This document shows, piece by piece, positions 8,120 to 17,234 of a stretch of 32,926 bases of DNA (positions are counted from its first letter, which is position 1; the number at the start of each line of letters is the position of its first letter). The position numbers and the translations under genes were made by a program. The stretch is taken from assembly GCA_900315815.1 (NCBI GenBank), contig ONAS01000014.1, positions 1 through 32,926 on the forward strand, in the 5' to 3' direction. This DNA is from an uncultured Eubacteriales bacterium. Its GTDB lineage: Bacteria; Bacillota; Clostridia; Oscillospirales; Acutalibacteraceae. The notes under the pieces are model-generated. The model was not told the DNA's origin and made no database searches. It saw only the letters and a program-made list of their open reading frames with translations.

Positions 8120-8868
8120 CGACTATCCGGAAAATCATGGAATATACGCGGAAGATCGCGCCGTATGAGCTGGCCGACGAATGGGACAACATCGGGCTGC
8201 TGGTCGGCACGGAGGACGCCGTGATCGGCAAAGCCCTGCTGACGCTGGACATTACGCCCGAAACGGCAGAGGAAGCGAAGCTCATCGGAGCGGGGCTGAT
8301 CGTCAGTCATCATCCGGTCATCTTTGAACCGCTGCGCTCTCTGCAGCCGGACAACGCAGTCTATACCCTCGCGCAATACGGCATCGCGGCGCTGTGCCTT
8401 CATACCAATCTCGACCGCGCTCAGGAGGGTGTGAACACACAGCTCGCAAGGGCGCTGGGACTGAAGAATACAGAATTCTATCCGGAGGATTACCTGCTGA
8501 TCGGCGAGCCGGAGCAGGCGATGACGGCAGAGGCTTTCGCCGCGTTCGTCAAGGAACGGCTCGGCGCGCCGTCGGTGCGTTTCACGGACGGCAGGGTAAC
8601 AAAGGCCGCTGTATCCTCCGGCGGCGGAGGCGACGGCGTGGCACTCGCGAGCAGGTACGGCTTTGACGCGTTCGTCACGGGAGAGATGAAGCATCATCAA
8701 TATCTGTGGGCGGTATCACATGGGATCGCTGCCTTTGACGCAGGCCATTTTCCGACGGAAAACGTCGTTATCCGACCGCTCAGAGATATGCTCGCCGAGG
8801 AATTCCCGACGGTGGAATGGGTCATCAGCGAACGAAACGGCTGTCCGTACAGAGCGTGCGATCGATGA
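8116..8868 (+). CDS. Nif3-like dinuclear metal centre hexameric protein
   Basis: Member of the Nif3/YqfO/YbgI family, toroidal hexamers with two metal ions per subunit; the cellular role is not settled (GTP cyclohydrolase-like activity has been proposed for the family). The 250-residue form lacks the PII-like insertion found in the longer YqfO-type proteins. Motifs: DEWDNIGLLVG (residues ~22-32), the metal-binding VSHHPVIFEPL (~63), LHTNLDRAQEGVN (~98), SGGGGDG, TGEMKHHQYLWA, and the C-terminal AGHFPTENVV with the final His and Glu ligands. Coupled to trmK by a 4-nt overlap; a strong terminator follows. Confidence 0.94.
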   Translation: MTTIRKIMEYTRKIAPYELADEWDNIGLLVGTEDAVIGKALLTLDITPETAEEAKLIGAGLIVSHHPVIFEPLRSLQPDNAVYTLAQYGIAALCLHTNLDRAQEGVNTQLARALGLKNTEFYPEDYLLIGEPEQAMTAEAFAAFVKERLGAPSVRFTDGRVTKAAVSSGGGGDGVALASRYGFDAFVTGEMKHHQYLWAVSHGIAAFDAGHFPTENVVIRPLRDMLAEEFPTVEWVISERNGCPYRACDR

Positions 8869-8893
8869 TCCGCCGCCGGAAAAAATCGTTTTC

Positions 8894-8930
8894 AAAAGCG
8901 TTTTCAAAGGTGAAAGCGCTTTTATTTTTT
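8894..8930 (+). terminator. Strong rho-independent terminator
   Basis: A 13-bp stem (8894-8906 with 8911-8923, AAAAGCGTTTTCA pairing with TGAAAGCGCTTTT, one G-T pair) closed by AAGG and followed by A and six T. It ends the DUF1858-trmK-nif3 unit. Confidence 0.93.
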
Positions 8931-9026
8931 GCGCCGGTTCCGAAATATCCCGGTAACCATATTATCAAATAATTAACAGAAAACGCGAAGTCTGTAAAAT
9001 TCTGCACTATATATGTAAAAAAACGA

Positions 9027-9055
9027 TTGCAAAAACCACAAGCATTTGTTATAAT
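9027..9055 (+). promoter_or_regulatory. Sigma-A promoter of trmB
   Basis: TTGCAA (9027-9032), 17-bp spacer, perfect TATAAT (9050-9055), about 70 nt before the trmB start, in an AT-rich stretch after the preceding terminator. Confidence 0.85.
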
Positions 9056-9126
9056 ATTGTAGTGTGTATTACTATATGATGTGATAGTATGCATGAACCG
9101 CACGCTGATGAGGGTATGGAGCGATT

Positions 9127-9786
9127 ATGAGAATCAGAAAAAAGAAATGGGCGGAGCCTGAGCTGGCACAGTGCAGTTACTATGTGACGGACCCCGAAAG
9201 CTATTGCGGACGCTGGAGGGACTTCTTCGAAAACGACTGCCCGATCGAGCTGGAAATAGGCTGCGGAAAATGCACCTTTATCGCCGAAAAGGCAAGGCGC
9301 AACCCTGACGTCAACTACATTGCCGTCGACATCAAGAACGATATGCTGGGCGTCGGCAGGCGCAATATCGAAAGGCTCTTTGAAGAAGAGGGGCACAGCC
9401 CGACCAACATCGCCCTGGTGCGCTATAACGTCGCGATGCTGGACAGCGTGATCTCAAAAAAGGACGGCATCGGCAGGCTGTACATCAACTTCTGCAATCC
9501 GTGGCCGCGGCTCAAGCACAAAAAGCGCCGCCTGACCTATCCGAAAATGCTGTTGATGTACAAGCAGTTCCTCACTCCCGACGCAAAGGTGTTCTTCAAA
9601 ACAGACGACGACGGTCTGTTCGACGACAGTCTGGAATACTTCCGCTTTGCAGGCTATGATATCACCTTCATCACGCGCGATCTGCATCACAGCACCGTCA
9701 CCGGAAACATCGTCACCGAGCATGAAAAAATGTTCTCGGACGAGGGCATCCCCATCAAATATCTGGAGGCGGTCCCCCGCACCTGA
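9127..9786 (+). CDS. trmB: tRNA (guanine-46 N7)-methyltransferase TrmB
   Basis: SAM-dependent enzyme that forms m7G46 in the variable loop of many tRNAs. The 219-residue protein shows the SAM-binding LEIGCGKCTFIAEKA (~residues 40-54), the IAVDIK strand end, and the substrate motif INFCNPWPRLKHKKRRLTYP (~118-137). The common form of that motif is DPWP; here it is NPWP, an Asp-to-Asn substitution. The protein is otherwise complete with a normal C-terminus. A strong promoter lies upstream and the lipoprotein gene follows after 32 nt. Confidence 0.95.
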   Translation: MRIRKKKWAEPELAQCSYYVTDPESYCGRWRDFFENDCPIELEIGCGKCTFIAEKARRNPDVNYIAVDIKNDMLGVGRRNIERLFEEEGHSPTNIALVRYNVAMLDSVISKKDGIGRLYINFCNPWPRLKHKKRRLTYPKMLLMYKQFLTPDAKVFFKTDDDGLFDDSLEYFRFAGYDITFITRDLHHSTVTGNIVTEHEKMFSDEGIPIKYLEAVPRT

Positions 9787-9818
9787 TTTTCACTTATCTT
9801 TCTTTGAGGAGGCTTAGC

Positions 9819-11135
9819 ATGAAAAAACGCCGTGTCATCGCCGCGGCGGCAGTCTGTCTGATGCTGACGGGCTGCAGCGGGCTGGGCCTGAACAGCGCGG
9901 AGCTTCTCACGCCGCCCAAGGCGCAGGGAAATCAGGCTCAGATACAGGAGCTGATCCAGCACAACGCCCCAAACGGGTATGAGATGATCTATCCCGAGGA
10001 GGGCGACTATAAAAGCTCCGTGATCTTTTATGATCTGGACGGCGACAACGACGAGGACGCCGTCGCGATGTATTCGCCGGACAAGGAGAACATCAAGATC
10101 CTGATCGCCGAAAACAACGGCTTCAACTATACCATGAAATCGGAATGCTCGGTGTTCACGCCGCGGCTGAACCGCGTGGAATTCGCCGACCTTAACGGCG
10201 ACGGCACATCGGAGATCGTCGTCAGCTATCCCGGCACGCCGGCGATGCAGTCAATGACCGTCATCAGCATCGGCGGAGACGCAGCGCAGACCGATCTGGT
10301 CAACCTTTGCGCGGAGCATCTTATCCGCGACTTTGACGGCAACGGAAAAAACGACCTGCTGACCATCGCGATCGCCGACGGCGAGAACCTTCCCACCGCG
10401 CGGCTGTGGGTCGACAACGGCGGTTCGCTTTACGAGCAGTCCTCGTGTGAGGTCGCGTCCGATGTCAGGGAATATATCAGCCTCAGCTTCGGAAAGCTCA
10501 GCGACGAGGTCAGCGGAGCGGTCATCGACGCGAAATGCGCCGACGGAGAATACTCCACCCAACTTCTGTGCTACGACTACAACGCCCGCGGCATCGTCAA
10601 TCCGCTGTATGTCAGCAGCAGCTACCAGAAAACCAAGCGCGACGCCGCCGTCACCTCGGCGGATATCGACCGCGACGGCAAGATAGAGATTCCGGTGTGC
10701 CATATGATGGAATACGCGCAGAACGAGGAAAGCTCCTCGGTATGCGACCGGATCGACTGGAGCAGCTACGATTACTCACAGCTGTCCTTAGAGGTCAAGC
10801 AGTCCGCCATCCTCTGCGACAGACTCGGCTTTTTGCTGAACCTGACGCCCGAGCACGCGGATATCGTCACCGCCCGCTACATCGGCGAAAACGCCGCGGC
10901 GGTCTATCTGTGGGAATACAAGCGCAACACTCCCGAGCGCACCTCAAGGCTGCTGACGATCAAGCGGTACGAAAAATCCGCGTATGATAAGGACACCGTC
11001 CTTGAAGCTGTCGCGGGACAGAACAGCGATTATGTCTACACCTACGTCATCGATTCGGTGGAGGGCTTTTACGGCTATACCGACGACGAGGTCATCAACA
11101 ACTTTGTTTTGATCGAGGATCAGATCAAAAGCTGA
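9819..11135 (+). CDS. FG-GAP/VCBS-repeat lipoprotein
   Basis: 438-residue predicted lipoprotein. The signal peptide has a KKRR n-region, an Ala-rich core and lipobox LTGC (C19). The mature part contains several Asp-rich loops of the FG-GAP/VCBS beta-propeller type: DLDGDNDEDAVAMY, DLNGDGTSEIVVSYPG, DFDGNGKNDLLTIAI and DIDRDGKIEIPV, which normally bind calcium. Such proteins sit on the outer face of the membrane and often act as sensors or adhesion factors; no catalytic motif is seen. GAGGAGG lies just before ATG 9819. A 9-bp inverted repeat (11115-11140) straddles its stop codon without a T-run. It is directly upstream of a two-component system, so a link to signal input is possible but unproven. 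Confidence 0.85.
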   Translation: MKKRRVIAAAAVCLMLTGCSGLGLNSAELLTPPKAQGNQAQIQELIQHNAPNGYEMIYPEEGDYKSSVIFYDLDGDNDEDAVAMYSPDKENIKILIAENNGFNYTMKSECSVFTPRLNRVEFADLNGDGTSEIVVSYPGTPAMQSMTVISIGGDAAQTDLVNLCAEHLIRDFDGNGKNDLLTIAIADGENLPTARLWVDNGGSLYEQSSCEVASDVREYISLSFGKLSDEVSGAVIDAKCADGEYSTQLLCYDYNARGIVNPLYVSSSYQKTKRDAAVTSADIDRDGKIEIPVCHMMEYAQNEESSSVCDRIDWSSYDYSQLSLEVKQSAILCDRLGFLLNLTPEHADIVTARYIGENAAAVYLWEYKRNTPERTSRLLTIKRYEKSAYDKDTVLEAVAGQNSDYVYTYVIDSVEGFYGYTDDEVINNFVLIEDQIKS

Positions 11136-11187
11136 TCCTCTCAAATATCATATCGAAATGAATATAACTTGAACGGAGGTTATTTTT

Positions 11188-11889
11188 ATGAAAAAAATAT
11201 TAGTTTGTGAAGACGAAGCTGCCATCCGCGACTTTGTTGTCATCAATCTCAGACGTGCCGGCTACGAGGTCGTCGAAGCCGACAGCGGCGAAATGGCGCT
11301 GCAGAAATACGAAGAGCACGGCGGCGACTTTGACGTAGCGATCCTCGATATCATGATGCCCGGTATCGACGGTCTTCAGGTTTGCAAGGAGCTGAGAAAC
11401 AAGAACTCGGGCATCGGCATCATCATGCTTTCCGCACGTACCCAGGAAATGGACAAGGTCACCGGTCTGATGCTGGGCGCGGACGACTATATCACAAAGC
11501 CATTCTCTCCCTCCGAGCTGACCGCTCGCGTCGACTCGCTGTACCGCCGTGTGTCTCTCGCCGAGCAGAGAAGCGAAAACAACTTTAAGGAAGAGCTCAA
11601 GAGCGGCATCTTCATCCTCAACCTCAGAAACCGCGCCCTGATGAAAAACGGCAAAATGATCGAGCTGACCCAGGTCGAGTTCCAGATCATGGAGTACTTC
11701 TTCTCCAACCCCGGCGTCGCTCTCGACAGGACCGATATCCTCAACCATGTCTGGGGCGAGGCGTATGTCGGCGAGGAAAAGATTGTCGACGTCAATATCC
11801 GCAGACTGAGAATGAAGGTCGAGGACGAGCCGAGCAATCCCAAGTATATCGTTACCGTATGGGGCCTCGGCTATAAATGGGACGCATAA
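11188..11889 (+). CDS. OmpR/PhoB-family response regulator
   Basis: 233 residues: receiver domain (1-~120) with acidic pocket E8/D9, phosphoacceptor D54 in AILDIMMPG, switch S82 and conserved K104 in ITKPF; then a C-terminal winged helix-turn-helix (~140-230) ending VTVWGLGYKW, the OmpR/PhoB signature. GGAGG precedes the ATG by about 8 bases. Its histidine kinase starts 152 nt downstream. Targets cannot be named from sequence; neighbouring envelope genes (FG-GAP lipoprotein, DUF1385 membrane protein) are candidates. Confidence 0.95.
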   Translation: MKKILVCEDEAAIRDFVVINLRRAGYEVVEADSGEMALQKYEEHGGDFDVAILDIMMPGIDGLQVCKELRNKNSGIGIIMLSARTQEMDKVTGLMLGADDYITKPFSPSELTARVDSLYRRVSLAEQRSENNFKEELKSGIFILNLRNRALMKNGKMIELTQVEFQIMEYFFSNPGVALDRTDILNHVWGEAYVGEEKIVDVNIRRLRMKVEDEPSNPKYIVTVWGLGYKWDA

Positions 11890-12041
11890 GCGGCGGCAAA
11901 TCAATCAGTGAATACTGTTTAGCGGATCTATGAGGGAGGACTCTGTCCTCACCTGATTCTGTTGCCAAAGCGCAAAGCGTTTTAGAACAGAACCGCTGAC
12001 CGCCGACTACCATCATCAACGAAAGGAAAGGAGTGACAGGA

Positions 12042-13523
12042 TTGTTCAAGGGCATCACCAAACGCTGGCTGATCAACACCTTCGGCGTGATTCTGGCGAT
12101 CATCATTTTACTGGTCGTCTGCCTTGCTGTCGCTGTACACTCCCTTTGCTATGCTACCGTTGAAAACGCTCTCACCGCCAGATGCGAGGAGCTGAACACC
12201 GTTTTCCCCAACTATCTCTCCCCCAGCACCACCGACTTTGTCGATACCGCCGCCGCATACGCGTCCGGCTTCGGCTACAAGGACGAGATGGAGATCCAGG
12301 TGATCAACTCTGCGGGCAGGGTCGTGCAGACGTCCACGGGCTTTTCCGTCGGCGACGCCGCCAGTATGCCCGATTACCGCGAGGCGCTGGTCAGCGATCA
12401 GGGTATCGGCAAATACAACGGCCGTCTGCAGTCCGGTGAAAAGATCATGGCCGTCACCCGCGTTATCCGCAATGAACAGGGTGAGGCTCTCGGCGCGGTG
12501 CGGTATGTATCCTCGCTGCGCAACGCGGATTTCCGCATTTTCATTTATACGCTGATCGCCGCTGTCGTCGGGCTGATCATTATTACGGTCGTCGCTCTTT
12601 CCGGCTACTATTTTATCCGTTCAATCATCAAACCCGTCCGTGAAATGAGCGAGACCTCAAAGCGCATCGCGCAAGGCGATTTCTCCGCAAAAATCGACAA
12701 GATGTACGACGACGAGATCGGCGATCTGTGCGACAGCATCAACGATATGGCGGCGGAGCTGGACGCGAATGAAAAGCTGAAAAATGACTTTATCAGCCGC
12801 GTATCGCACGAGCTGCGCACCCCGCTGACCGCGATCAAGGGCTGGGCGGAAACCATGCAGTACGGCGTTCCCGACCGCATCACGCTCGAAAAAGGTATGA
12901 GCGTCATCGTCAAGGAAAGCTCCCGCCTGACCTCTTTAGTCGAGGAGCTGCTGGACTTCTCCAAGCTGCAGTCCGGCAGACTGACCATGCAGATGGAACG
13001 CATGGACATCCTCGCCGAGATCGACGAGGCGGTCTATATGCTCAAGGAGCGCGCTCTCGCAGAGGGCAAGCACCTGCTGTATGATGATCCCGAGGAAATG
13101 CCGATCATCTACGGCGACCACAACCGTCTGAAGCAGGTATTCCTGAATATCATCGACAACGCCCTGAAATACACCCCGGAGGGCGGCATGATCGGCGTTC
13201 AGGTCTATCGTGACTATAAAGAAAACACCATCAAGATCGTCGTAGCCGACAACGGCTGCGGCATCAATCCCGAGGATCTTCCGAAGGTCAAGGATAAATT
13301 CTACAAGGCGAATCAGAAAATCAACGGTTCCGGCATCGGTCTGGCGGTAGCCGACGAGATCATCCGGATGCACAAGGGTACACTGGATATCGAAAGCTCG
13401 CCCGAGGTCGGCACGACCGTTACCATTACGCTCCCGATCTACAACGAGGCAGCGATCCTTGACAGCGCAGACGGCTCTGAAGGCGTTCTGCCGCCGGAGA
13501 TCCATCCCGATCACGCAAAATAA
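12042..13523 (+). CDS. Membrane sensor histidine kinase
   Basis: About 493 residues. Order: short cytoplasmic start, TM1 (~13-33), an extracytoplasmic sensor of ~135 residues resembling a single PAS/Cache fold (EMEIQVINSAGRVVQT, then GEKIMAVTRVI and GAVRYVSSL), TM2 (~167-189), HAMP (~190-245), HisKA with phosphoacceptor H256 in RVSHELRTPLTAIKG, and HATPase_c with N box IIDNALKYTPEGG, G1 DNGCGI and G2 GSGIGLAVADE. Start: TTG 12042 has AAGGAG at 8-9 bases; an in-frame GTG at 12033 would abut the ribosome site and add three residues. It partners the response regulator just upstream, giving the PhoR/WalK-like layout. Confidence 0.94.
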   Translation: MFKGITKRWLINTFGVILAIIILLVVCLAVAVHSLCYATVENALTARCEELNTVFPNYLSPSTTDFVDTAAAYASGFGYKDEMEIQVINSAGRVVQTSTGFSVGDAASMPDYREALVSDQGIGKYNGRLQSGEKIMAVTRVIRNEQGEALGAVRYVSSLRNADFRIFIYTLIAAVVGLIIITVVALSGYYFIRSIIKPVREMSETSKRIAQGDFSAKIDKMYDDEIGDLCDSINDMAAELDANEKLKNDFISRVSHELRTPLTAIKGWAETMQYGVPDRITLEKGMSVIVKESSRLTSLVEELLDFSKLQSGRLTMQMERMDILAEIDEAVYMLKERALAEGKHLLYDDPEEMPIIYGDHNRLKQVFLNIIDNALKYTPEGGMIGVQVYRDYKENTIKIVVADNGCGINPEDLPKVKDKFYKANQKINGSGIGLAVADEIIRMHKGTLDIESSPEVGTTVTITLPIYNEAAILDSADGSEGVLPPEIHPDHAK

Positions 13524-13564
13524 GGTCTTCCGTCATCGGAACGGCCGATTCAAGAAGGTCATCT

Positions 13565-14587
13565 ATGAAAAAGCAAGAAAAAAAGGCTGATAAAAAACAG
13601 CAGAAGCGCATCACCTCCATCGGCGGCTCCGCGCTGATCGAGGGCATCATGATGCGCGGTCCGAAGCGCACCACCGTCGCGTGCAGAGTCAACGAGGAAA
13701 CCATCTACACCGAGGATATTTCCATCAAAACCTTTTCGTCACGCGGCAAATTCTTCCGCGTCCCGCTGATCCGCGGTATCTTCGGCATGATCGATTCCAT
13801 GCGTCTGAGCTACAAGGCGCTGGGGCTTTCCGCCGACAAAGCGATGGAAGCAGGCAATATGGAAGAAGAAGAGCCCTCCAAATTCGAAAAATGGCTGGAC
13901 GACAAGTTCGGCGACAAGCTGATGAACGTCATCATGGTCATCGCGACCATCCTCGGCATCGCGCTGGCGCTGGGTCTGTTCGTCTTTCTTCCCTCCTTCC
14001 TGTACGACTGGACCATCAAGCCCAATATCAGCGCGGATATGTCCTCCGGCGCGGTGCAGGTCATCAAATCCGCCTTTGAGGGCGTACTGAAGATCCTGCT
14101 CTTCCTCGGTTATATGCTGCTGGTGTCGCGCATGCAGGATATGCGGCGCGTGTTCCAGTATCACGGTGCCGAGCATAAAACCATCTTCTGCTATGAGAAT
14201 GACGAGGAGCTGACGGTCGAGAACGTCAGAAAGCAGATCCGTTTTCATCCCCGCTGCGGCACCTCGTTCCTGGTCGTCACCCTGCTGATGGGTATTTTTG
14301 TCGGTATGTTCATCCCCGCGGAGCCGTTCGGCGTCGCGTTTCTCAGGCCCGTGTTCCGTATCCTGCTGCTGCCGGTGATGATCGGACTGGGCTATGAATT
14401 CATCAAGCTGTGCGGTAAGCACGACAACAAGCTGACCCGCATTCTCGCGACCCCCGGTCTGTGGGCACAGCGCATCACCACCAAGGAGCCCACCGACGAT
14501 ATGATCGAATGCGCGATCACCGCGATGAAGGCGGTCATCCCCGAGGACGGCTCGGATATTGTCAATGACTGTTCTTGCGCTCAATAA
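13565..14587 (+). CDS. DUF1385 (YqhQ-like) membrane protein
   Basis: 340-residue polytopic membrane protein of the DUF1385 family. Signatures: IGGSALIEGIMMRGPKRTTV near the N-terminus, the soluble PLIRGIFGMIDSMRLSYKAL, and the conserved FQYHGAEHKTIFCYE, followed by RFHPRCGTSFLV. Membrane segments lie at about residues 118-140, 162-182, 236-256 and 262-282. The N-terminus is very Lys-rich. DUF1385 genes sit next to prmC and prfA in many Clostridia; here the gene overlaps prmC by 23 nt. The molecular function is not established. Confidence 0.9.
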   Translation: MKKQEKKADKKQQKRITSIGGSALIEGIMMRGPKRTTVACRVNEETIYTEDISIKTFSSRGKFFRVPLIRGIFGMIDSMRLSYKALGLSADKAMEAGNMEEEEPSKFEKWLDDKFGDKLMNVIMVIATILGIALALGLFVFLPSFLYDWTIKPNISADMSSGAVQVIKSAFEGVLKILLFLGYMLLVSRMQDMRRVFQYHGAEHKTIFCYENDEELTVENVRKQIRFHPRCGTSFLVVTLLMGIFVGMFIPAEPFGVAFLRPVFRILLLPVMIGLGYEFIKLCGKHDNKLTRILATPGLWAQRITTKEPTDDMIECAITAMKAVIPEDGSDIVNDCSCAQ

Positions 14588-15416
14588 CACGCTGAAAAGC
14601 CTTCTTGCCCGCGCCGGCGTCGATAATCCCGACTCCGACGCGGCGGATATCATCCGTGCGGCGCTCGGCTTCGGCAGACCGGAGCTGATCACCCGCGGCG
14701 GGGAAGCGGTCAGCGATGAAACAGCTGAAAATGCAATACGACTCGCGCGCCGCAGAGCAAGCGGTGAACCGATACAGTATGTCATCGGTTCATGGAGCTT
14801 TATGGGGCGCGATTATCTTGTCGGCGAGGGCGTGCTGATCCCGCGCGACGACACCGAAGTAGTGACGCGGGCGGCGCTGGAGCTGATCAGGCCCCTCCCC
14901 TCCCCCGCGGTCGTCGATCTGTGCGCCGGGTCCGGTATCATCGGCGTCACTCTGAAAAAGGAGCGTTCCGATGCGCACGTCAGCGCGGTGGAAAAAAGCG
15001 ATATCGCCTTTGACTACCTCTCCCGCAACGCGGCGCTGAACAGCGCGCGGATACGGCTGATCCATGCCGATCTGCGCGACTGTGCGGAGGACTTTGCGGA
15101 CGGCAGTCTGGATCTGATCGTTTCCAACCCGCCCTACATCCGCTCAACTGAGATCAAAGAGCTGCAAAGCGAGGTACAATACGAGCCGCGGCTCGCGCTG
15201 GACGGCGGCGAGGACGGCTTCGCCTTTTACCGGCTGATAACCGGGCTGTGGACAAAGAAGCTCAAGCAGGGCGGATACATCGCCTTTGAGATCGGCGAGG
15301 GTCAGTATGACACGATCGCCGGGATGCTGGCAGAAAGCGGGTATACCGATATCAAGGCATATTGGGATATCCAAGGCATCCGGCGGGCGATCACCGCTGT
15401 CTATAAAGGGAAATAA
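14565..15416 (+). CDS. prmC: Peptide chain release factor N5-glutamine methyltransferase PrmC
   Basis: Methylates the glutamine of the GGQ motif in release factors RF1 and RF2. 283 residues with an N-terminal helical domain (~1-75, including RRASGEPIQYVIGSWSFMG) and a SAM-binding domain with LIPRDDTE, VVDLCAGSGIIGVTLKK and the catalytic NPPYI (in IVSNPPYIRSTEI). The preferred start is ATG 14565, inside the 3' end of the DUF1385 gene; a TTG six bases earlier is possible. prfA does not follow; recA comes next under its own promoter. Confidence 0.95.
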   Translation: MTVLALNNTLKSLLARAGVDNPDSDAADIIRAALGFGRPELITRGGEAVSDETAENAIRLARRRASGEPIQYVIGSWSFMGRDYLVGEGVLIPRDDTEVVTRAALELIRPLPSPAVVDLCAGSGIIGVTLKKERSDAHVSAVEKSDIAFDYLSRNAALNSARIRLIHADLRDCAEDFADGSLDLIVSNPPYIRSTEIKELQSEVQYEPRLALDGGEDGFAFYRLITGLWTKKLKQGGYIAFEIGEGQYDTIAGMLAESGYTDIKAYWDIQGIRRAITAVYKGK

Positions 15417-15440
15417 ATAGAAATTTTGTTCGAATTTTTC

Positions 15441-15469
15441 TTGATTATTCGACAGTTTCATGGTATAAT
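15441..15469 (+). promoter_or_regulatory. Sigma-A promoter of the recA operon
   Basis: TTGATT (15441-15446), 17-bp spacer, perfect TATAAT (15464-15469), 38 nt before recA. No good match to the Gram-positive LexA box (CGAAC-N4-GTTCG) is seen around it; the nearest resemblance is a CGAAT half-site at 15431. Confidence 0.85.
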
Positions 15470-15507
15470 ATTACCGTCAAATAAACAGAACCAAAGGAGA
15501 AATCACT

Positions 15508-16620
15508 ATGGCGTTGGATAAAAACAAGGCGCTGGAAACCGCCTTATCGCAGATTGAAAAGCAGTTCGGCAAGGGCGCCGTCATGAAGCTCGGTCAGAAC
15601 ACCCATATGAACGTCGGCCACGTATCCACCGGCTCTCTGTCGCTGGATATCGCGCTGGGCATCGGCGGTCTGCCGCGCGGCAGGATCGTCGAGATCTTCG
15701 GACCGGAATCCTCCGGTAAGACGACCCTTTCCCTGCACTGTATCGCAGAGGGTCAGAAGGACGGCGGCAACGTCGCGTTCATCGACGTAGAGCACGCGCT
15801 CGACCCCGTTTATGCCGCCGCTGTCGGCGTTGACGTCGACTCACTGCTGGTTTCTCAGCCTGACACCGGTGAGGACGCGCTTGAGATCGCAGAAGCGCTG
15901 ATCCGCTCCGGCGCGATCGACGTGATCGTCATCGACTCTGTCGCCGCGCTGGTCCCCAAGGCGGAGATCGAGGGCGAAATGGGCGACAGCCACGTCGGTC
16001 TGCAGGCTAGACTGATGTCGCAGGCGCTGAGAAAGCTTGCCGGCGCGATCAACAAGTCAAACTGCGTCGCGATCTTTATCAACCAGCTGCGCGAGAAGGT
16101 CGGCGTTGTCTACGGCAATCCCGAGGTCACCCCCGGCGGCCGCGCGCTGAAATTCTACAGCTCGGTACGTATCGACATCCGCCGCATCGAGACCCTCAAG
16201 GTCAACGGCGAGATGATCGGCTCACGCACCCGCGCGAAGGTCGTCAAGAACAAGATCGCACCTCCCTTCAAGGAAGCGGAATTCGATATCATGTACGGCG
16301 AGGGCATCAGCCGCGTCGGCGAGCTGATCGACCTTTCCGTCAAGGCTGACGTGATCCAGAAATCCGGCGCATGGTTCAATTACGGTGATATCCGTCTCGG
16401 ACAGGGTCGCGACAACGTCAAGGAGCTGCTGAAGAGCAACGACGAGCTGCGCGAGCAGATCGAAAAGGATCTGTGGGCGAATGTCGACAAGCTGCAGACC
16501 CGCGCCAAGAAGCCGGCTAAGGCCGCCGCAGCGAAGATCCCCGCCGCCGCGCCCGCACCTGCTCCCGCTCCCGCGGCAGACAAGAAAAAATCTAAAATTG
16601 ACATCTTAGTCGAAGACTGA
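15508..16620 (+). CDS. recA: DNA recombinase RecA
   Basis: Catalyses ATP-dependent strand exchange in homologous recombination and promotes LexA self-cleavage. 370 residues. Walker [10 protein letters not shown] (~residues 67-75), Walker [16 protein letters not shown], the L1/L2 DNA-binding loops ([35 protein letters not shown]) and the core C-terminal domain are all standard. The tail (~332-360) is an Ala/Pro-rich linker before a short acidic end (DILVED), longer and less acidic than in E. coli. AAAGGAG sits upstream of ATG 15508. First gene of recA-recX-rimO-pgsA; its stop overlaps the recX start by one base. Confidence 0.99.
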   Translation: MALDKNKALETALSQIEKQFGKGAVMKLGQNTHMNVGHVSTGSLSLDIALGIGGLPRGRIVEIFGPESSGKTTLSLHCIAEGQKDGGNVAFIDVEHALDPVYAAAVGVDVDSLLVSQPDTGEDALEIAEALIRSGAIDVIVIDSVAALVPKAEIEGEMGDSHVGLQARLMSQALRKLAGAINKSNCVAIFINQLREKVGVVYGNPEVTPGGRALKFYSSVRIDIRRIETLKVNGEMIGSRTRAKVVKNKIAPPFKEAEFDIMYGEGISRVGELIDLSVKADVIQKSGAWFNYGDIRLGQGRDNVKELLKSNDELREQIEKDLWANVDKLQTRAKKPAKAAAAKIPAAAPAPAPAPAADKKKSKIDILVED

Positions 16621-17234
16621 TGCAGATCACAGCAATAGAGCCCCGCAAAAAGGGGCTCTCTGCCTTATACATCGACGGTGAATTCGCTATGAAGCTCGAC
16701 ACCGAGGTTCTGCTTGCCCATCGCTTTGACGTCGGTCGGGAGATCGACGACGACGACCTGCACGCGTGTGTGCTGGACTCAGACCGCAAGCGGTGCAAGG
16801 ACAAGGCGATGTGGCTGATCTCCTTTCGCGATCACAGCCGTCGGGAGCTTCTTGACAAGCTGAAAAAGGACTATCCTGAGGACGTCGCAGAGGCGGCGGT
16901 CGGAAGGCTGGAGGAGCTCGGACTGGTGGACGACGCCCGCTATGCGCGCCGCTACACCGCCGATCTGATCCACCTCAAGCATCTGGGTGAAAGAGGCATT
17001 CGCCAGAAGCTTTATGAAAAAGGCATCGACCGCGATCTGATCGACGAGATCATAGAGGAAACCGATATCGACGAGGAGGAACAGATCCGCGCCGTTATCG
17101 AGAAAAAGTACGCCCGCGGACTGCATGACGAAAAGATCCGCCGCCGCGCCGTCAGCGCGCTTCAGCGGATGGGATACAGCTACGGCAGCATAAAAGGCGT
17201 GCTTTCCGAATATACCGATATAGAGGAATACTGA
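16620..17234 (+). CDS. recX: Recombination regulator RecX
   Basis: Binds RecA filaments and modulates their extension and recombinase activity. 204 residues made of repeated three-helix units; the central LDKLKKDYPEDVAEAAVGRL, then LGLVDDARYARRYT and ERGIRQKLYEKGI are typical of RecX, as is the final RRAVSALQRMGYSY. Translationally coupled to recA (TGATG) and to rimO (TGATG). A strong hairpin lies in its first codons (16637-16659). Confidence 0.95.
   Translation: MQITAIEPRKKGLSALYIDGEFAMKLDTEVLLAHRFDVGREIDDDDLHACVLDSDRKRCKDKAMWLISFRDHSRRELLDKLKKDYPEDVAEAAVGRLEELGLVDDARYARRYTADLIHLKHLGERGIRQKLYEKGIDRDLIDEIIEETDIDEEEQIRAVIEKKYARGLHDEKIRRRAVSALQRMGYSYGSIKGVLSEYTDIEEY
16637..16659 (+). other. 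Hairpin in the first codons of recX
   Basis: Perfect 8-bp stem AGAGCCCC/GGGGCTCT (16637-16644 with 16652-16659) around GCAAAAA, beginning 17 nt after the recA stop. No T-run follows, so it is not a standard terminator. It could slow ribosomes or stabilise the upstream recA message. Confidence 0.6.

Noticed and set aside
15421-15507. LexA/SOS box upstream of recA
   Set aside because: Only a CGAAT half-site and a loose CGACAGTTTC are present; neither matches CGAAC-N4-GTTCG well enough to call.
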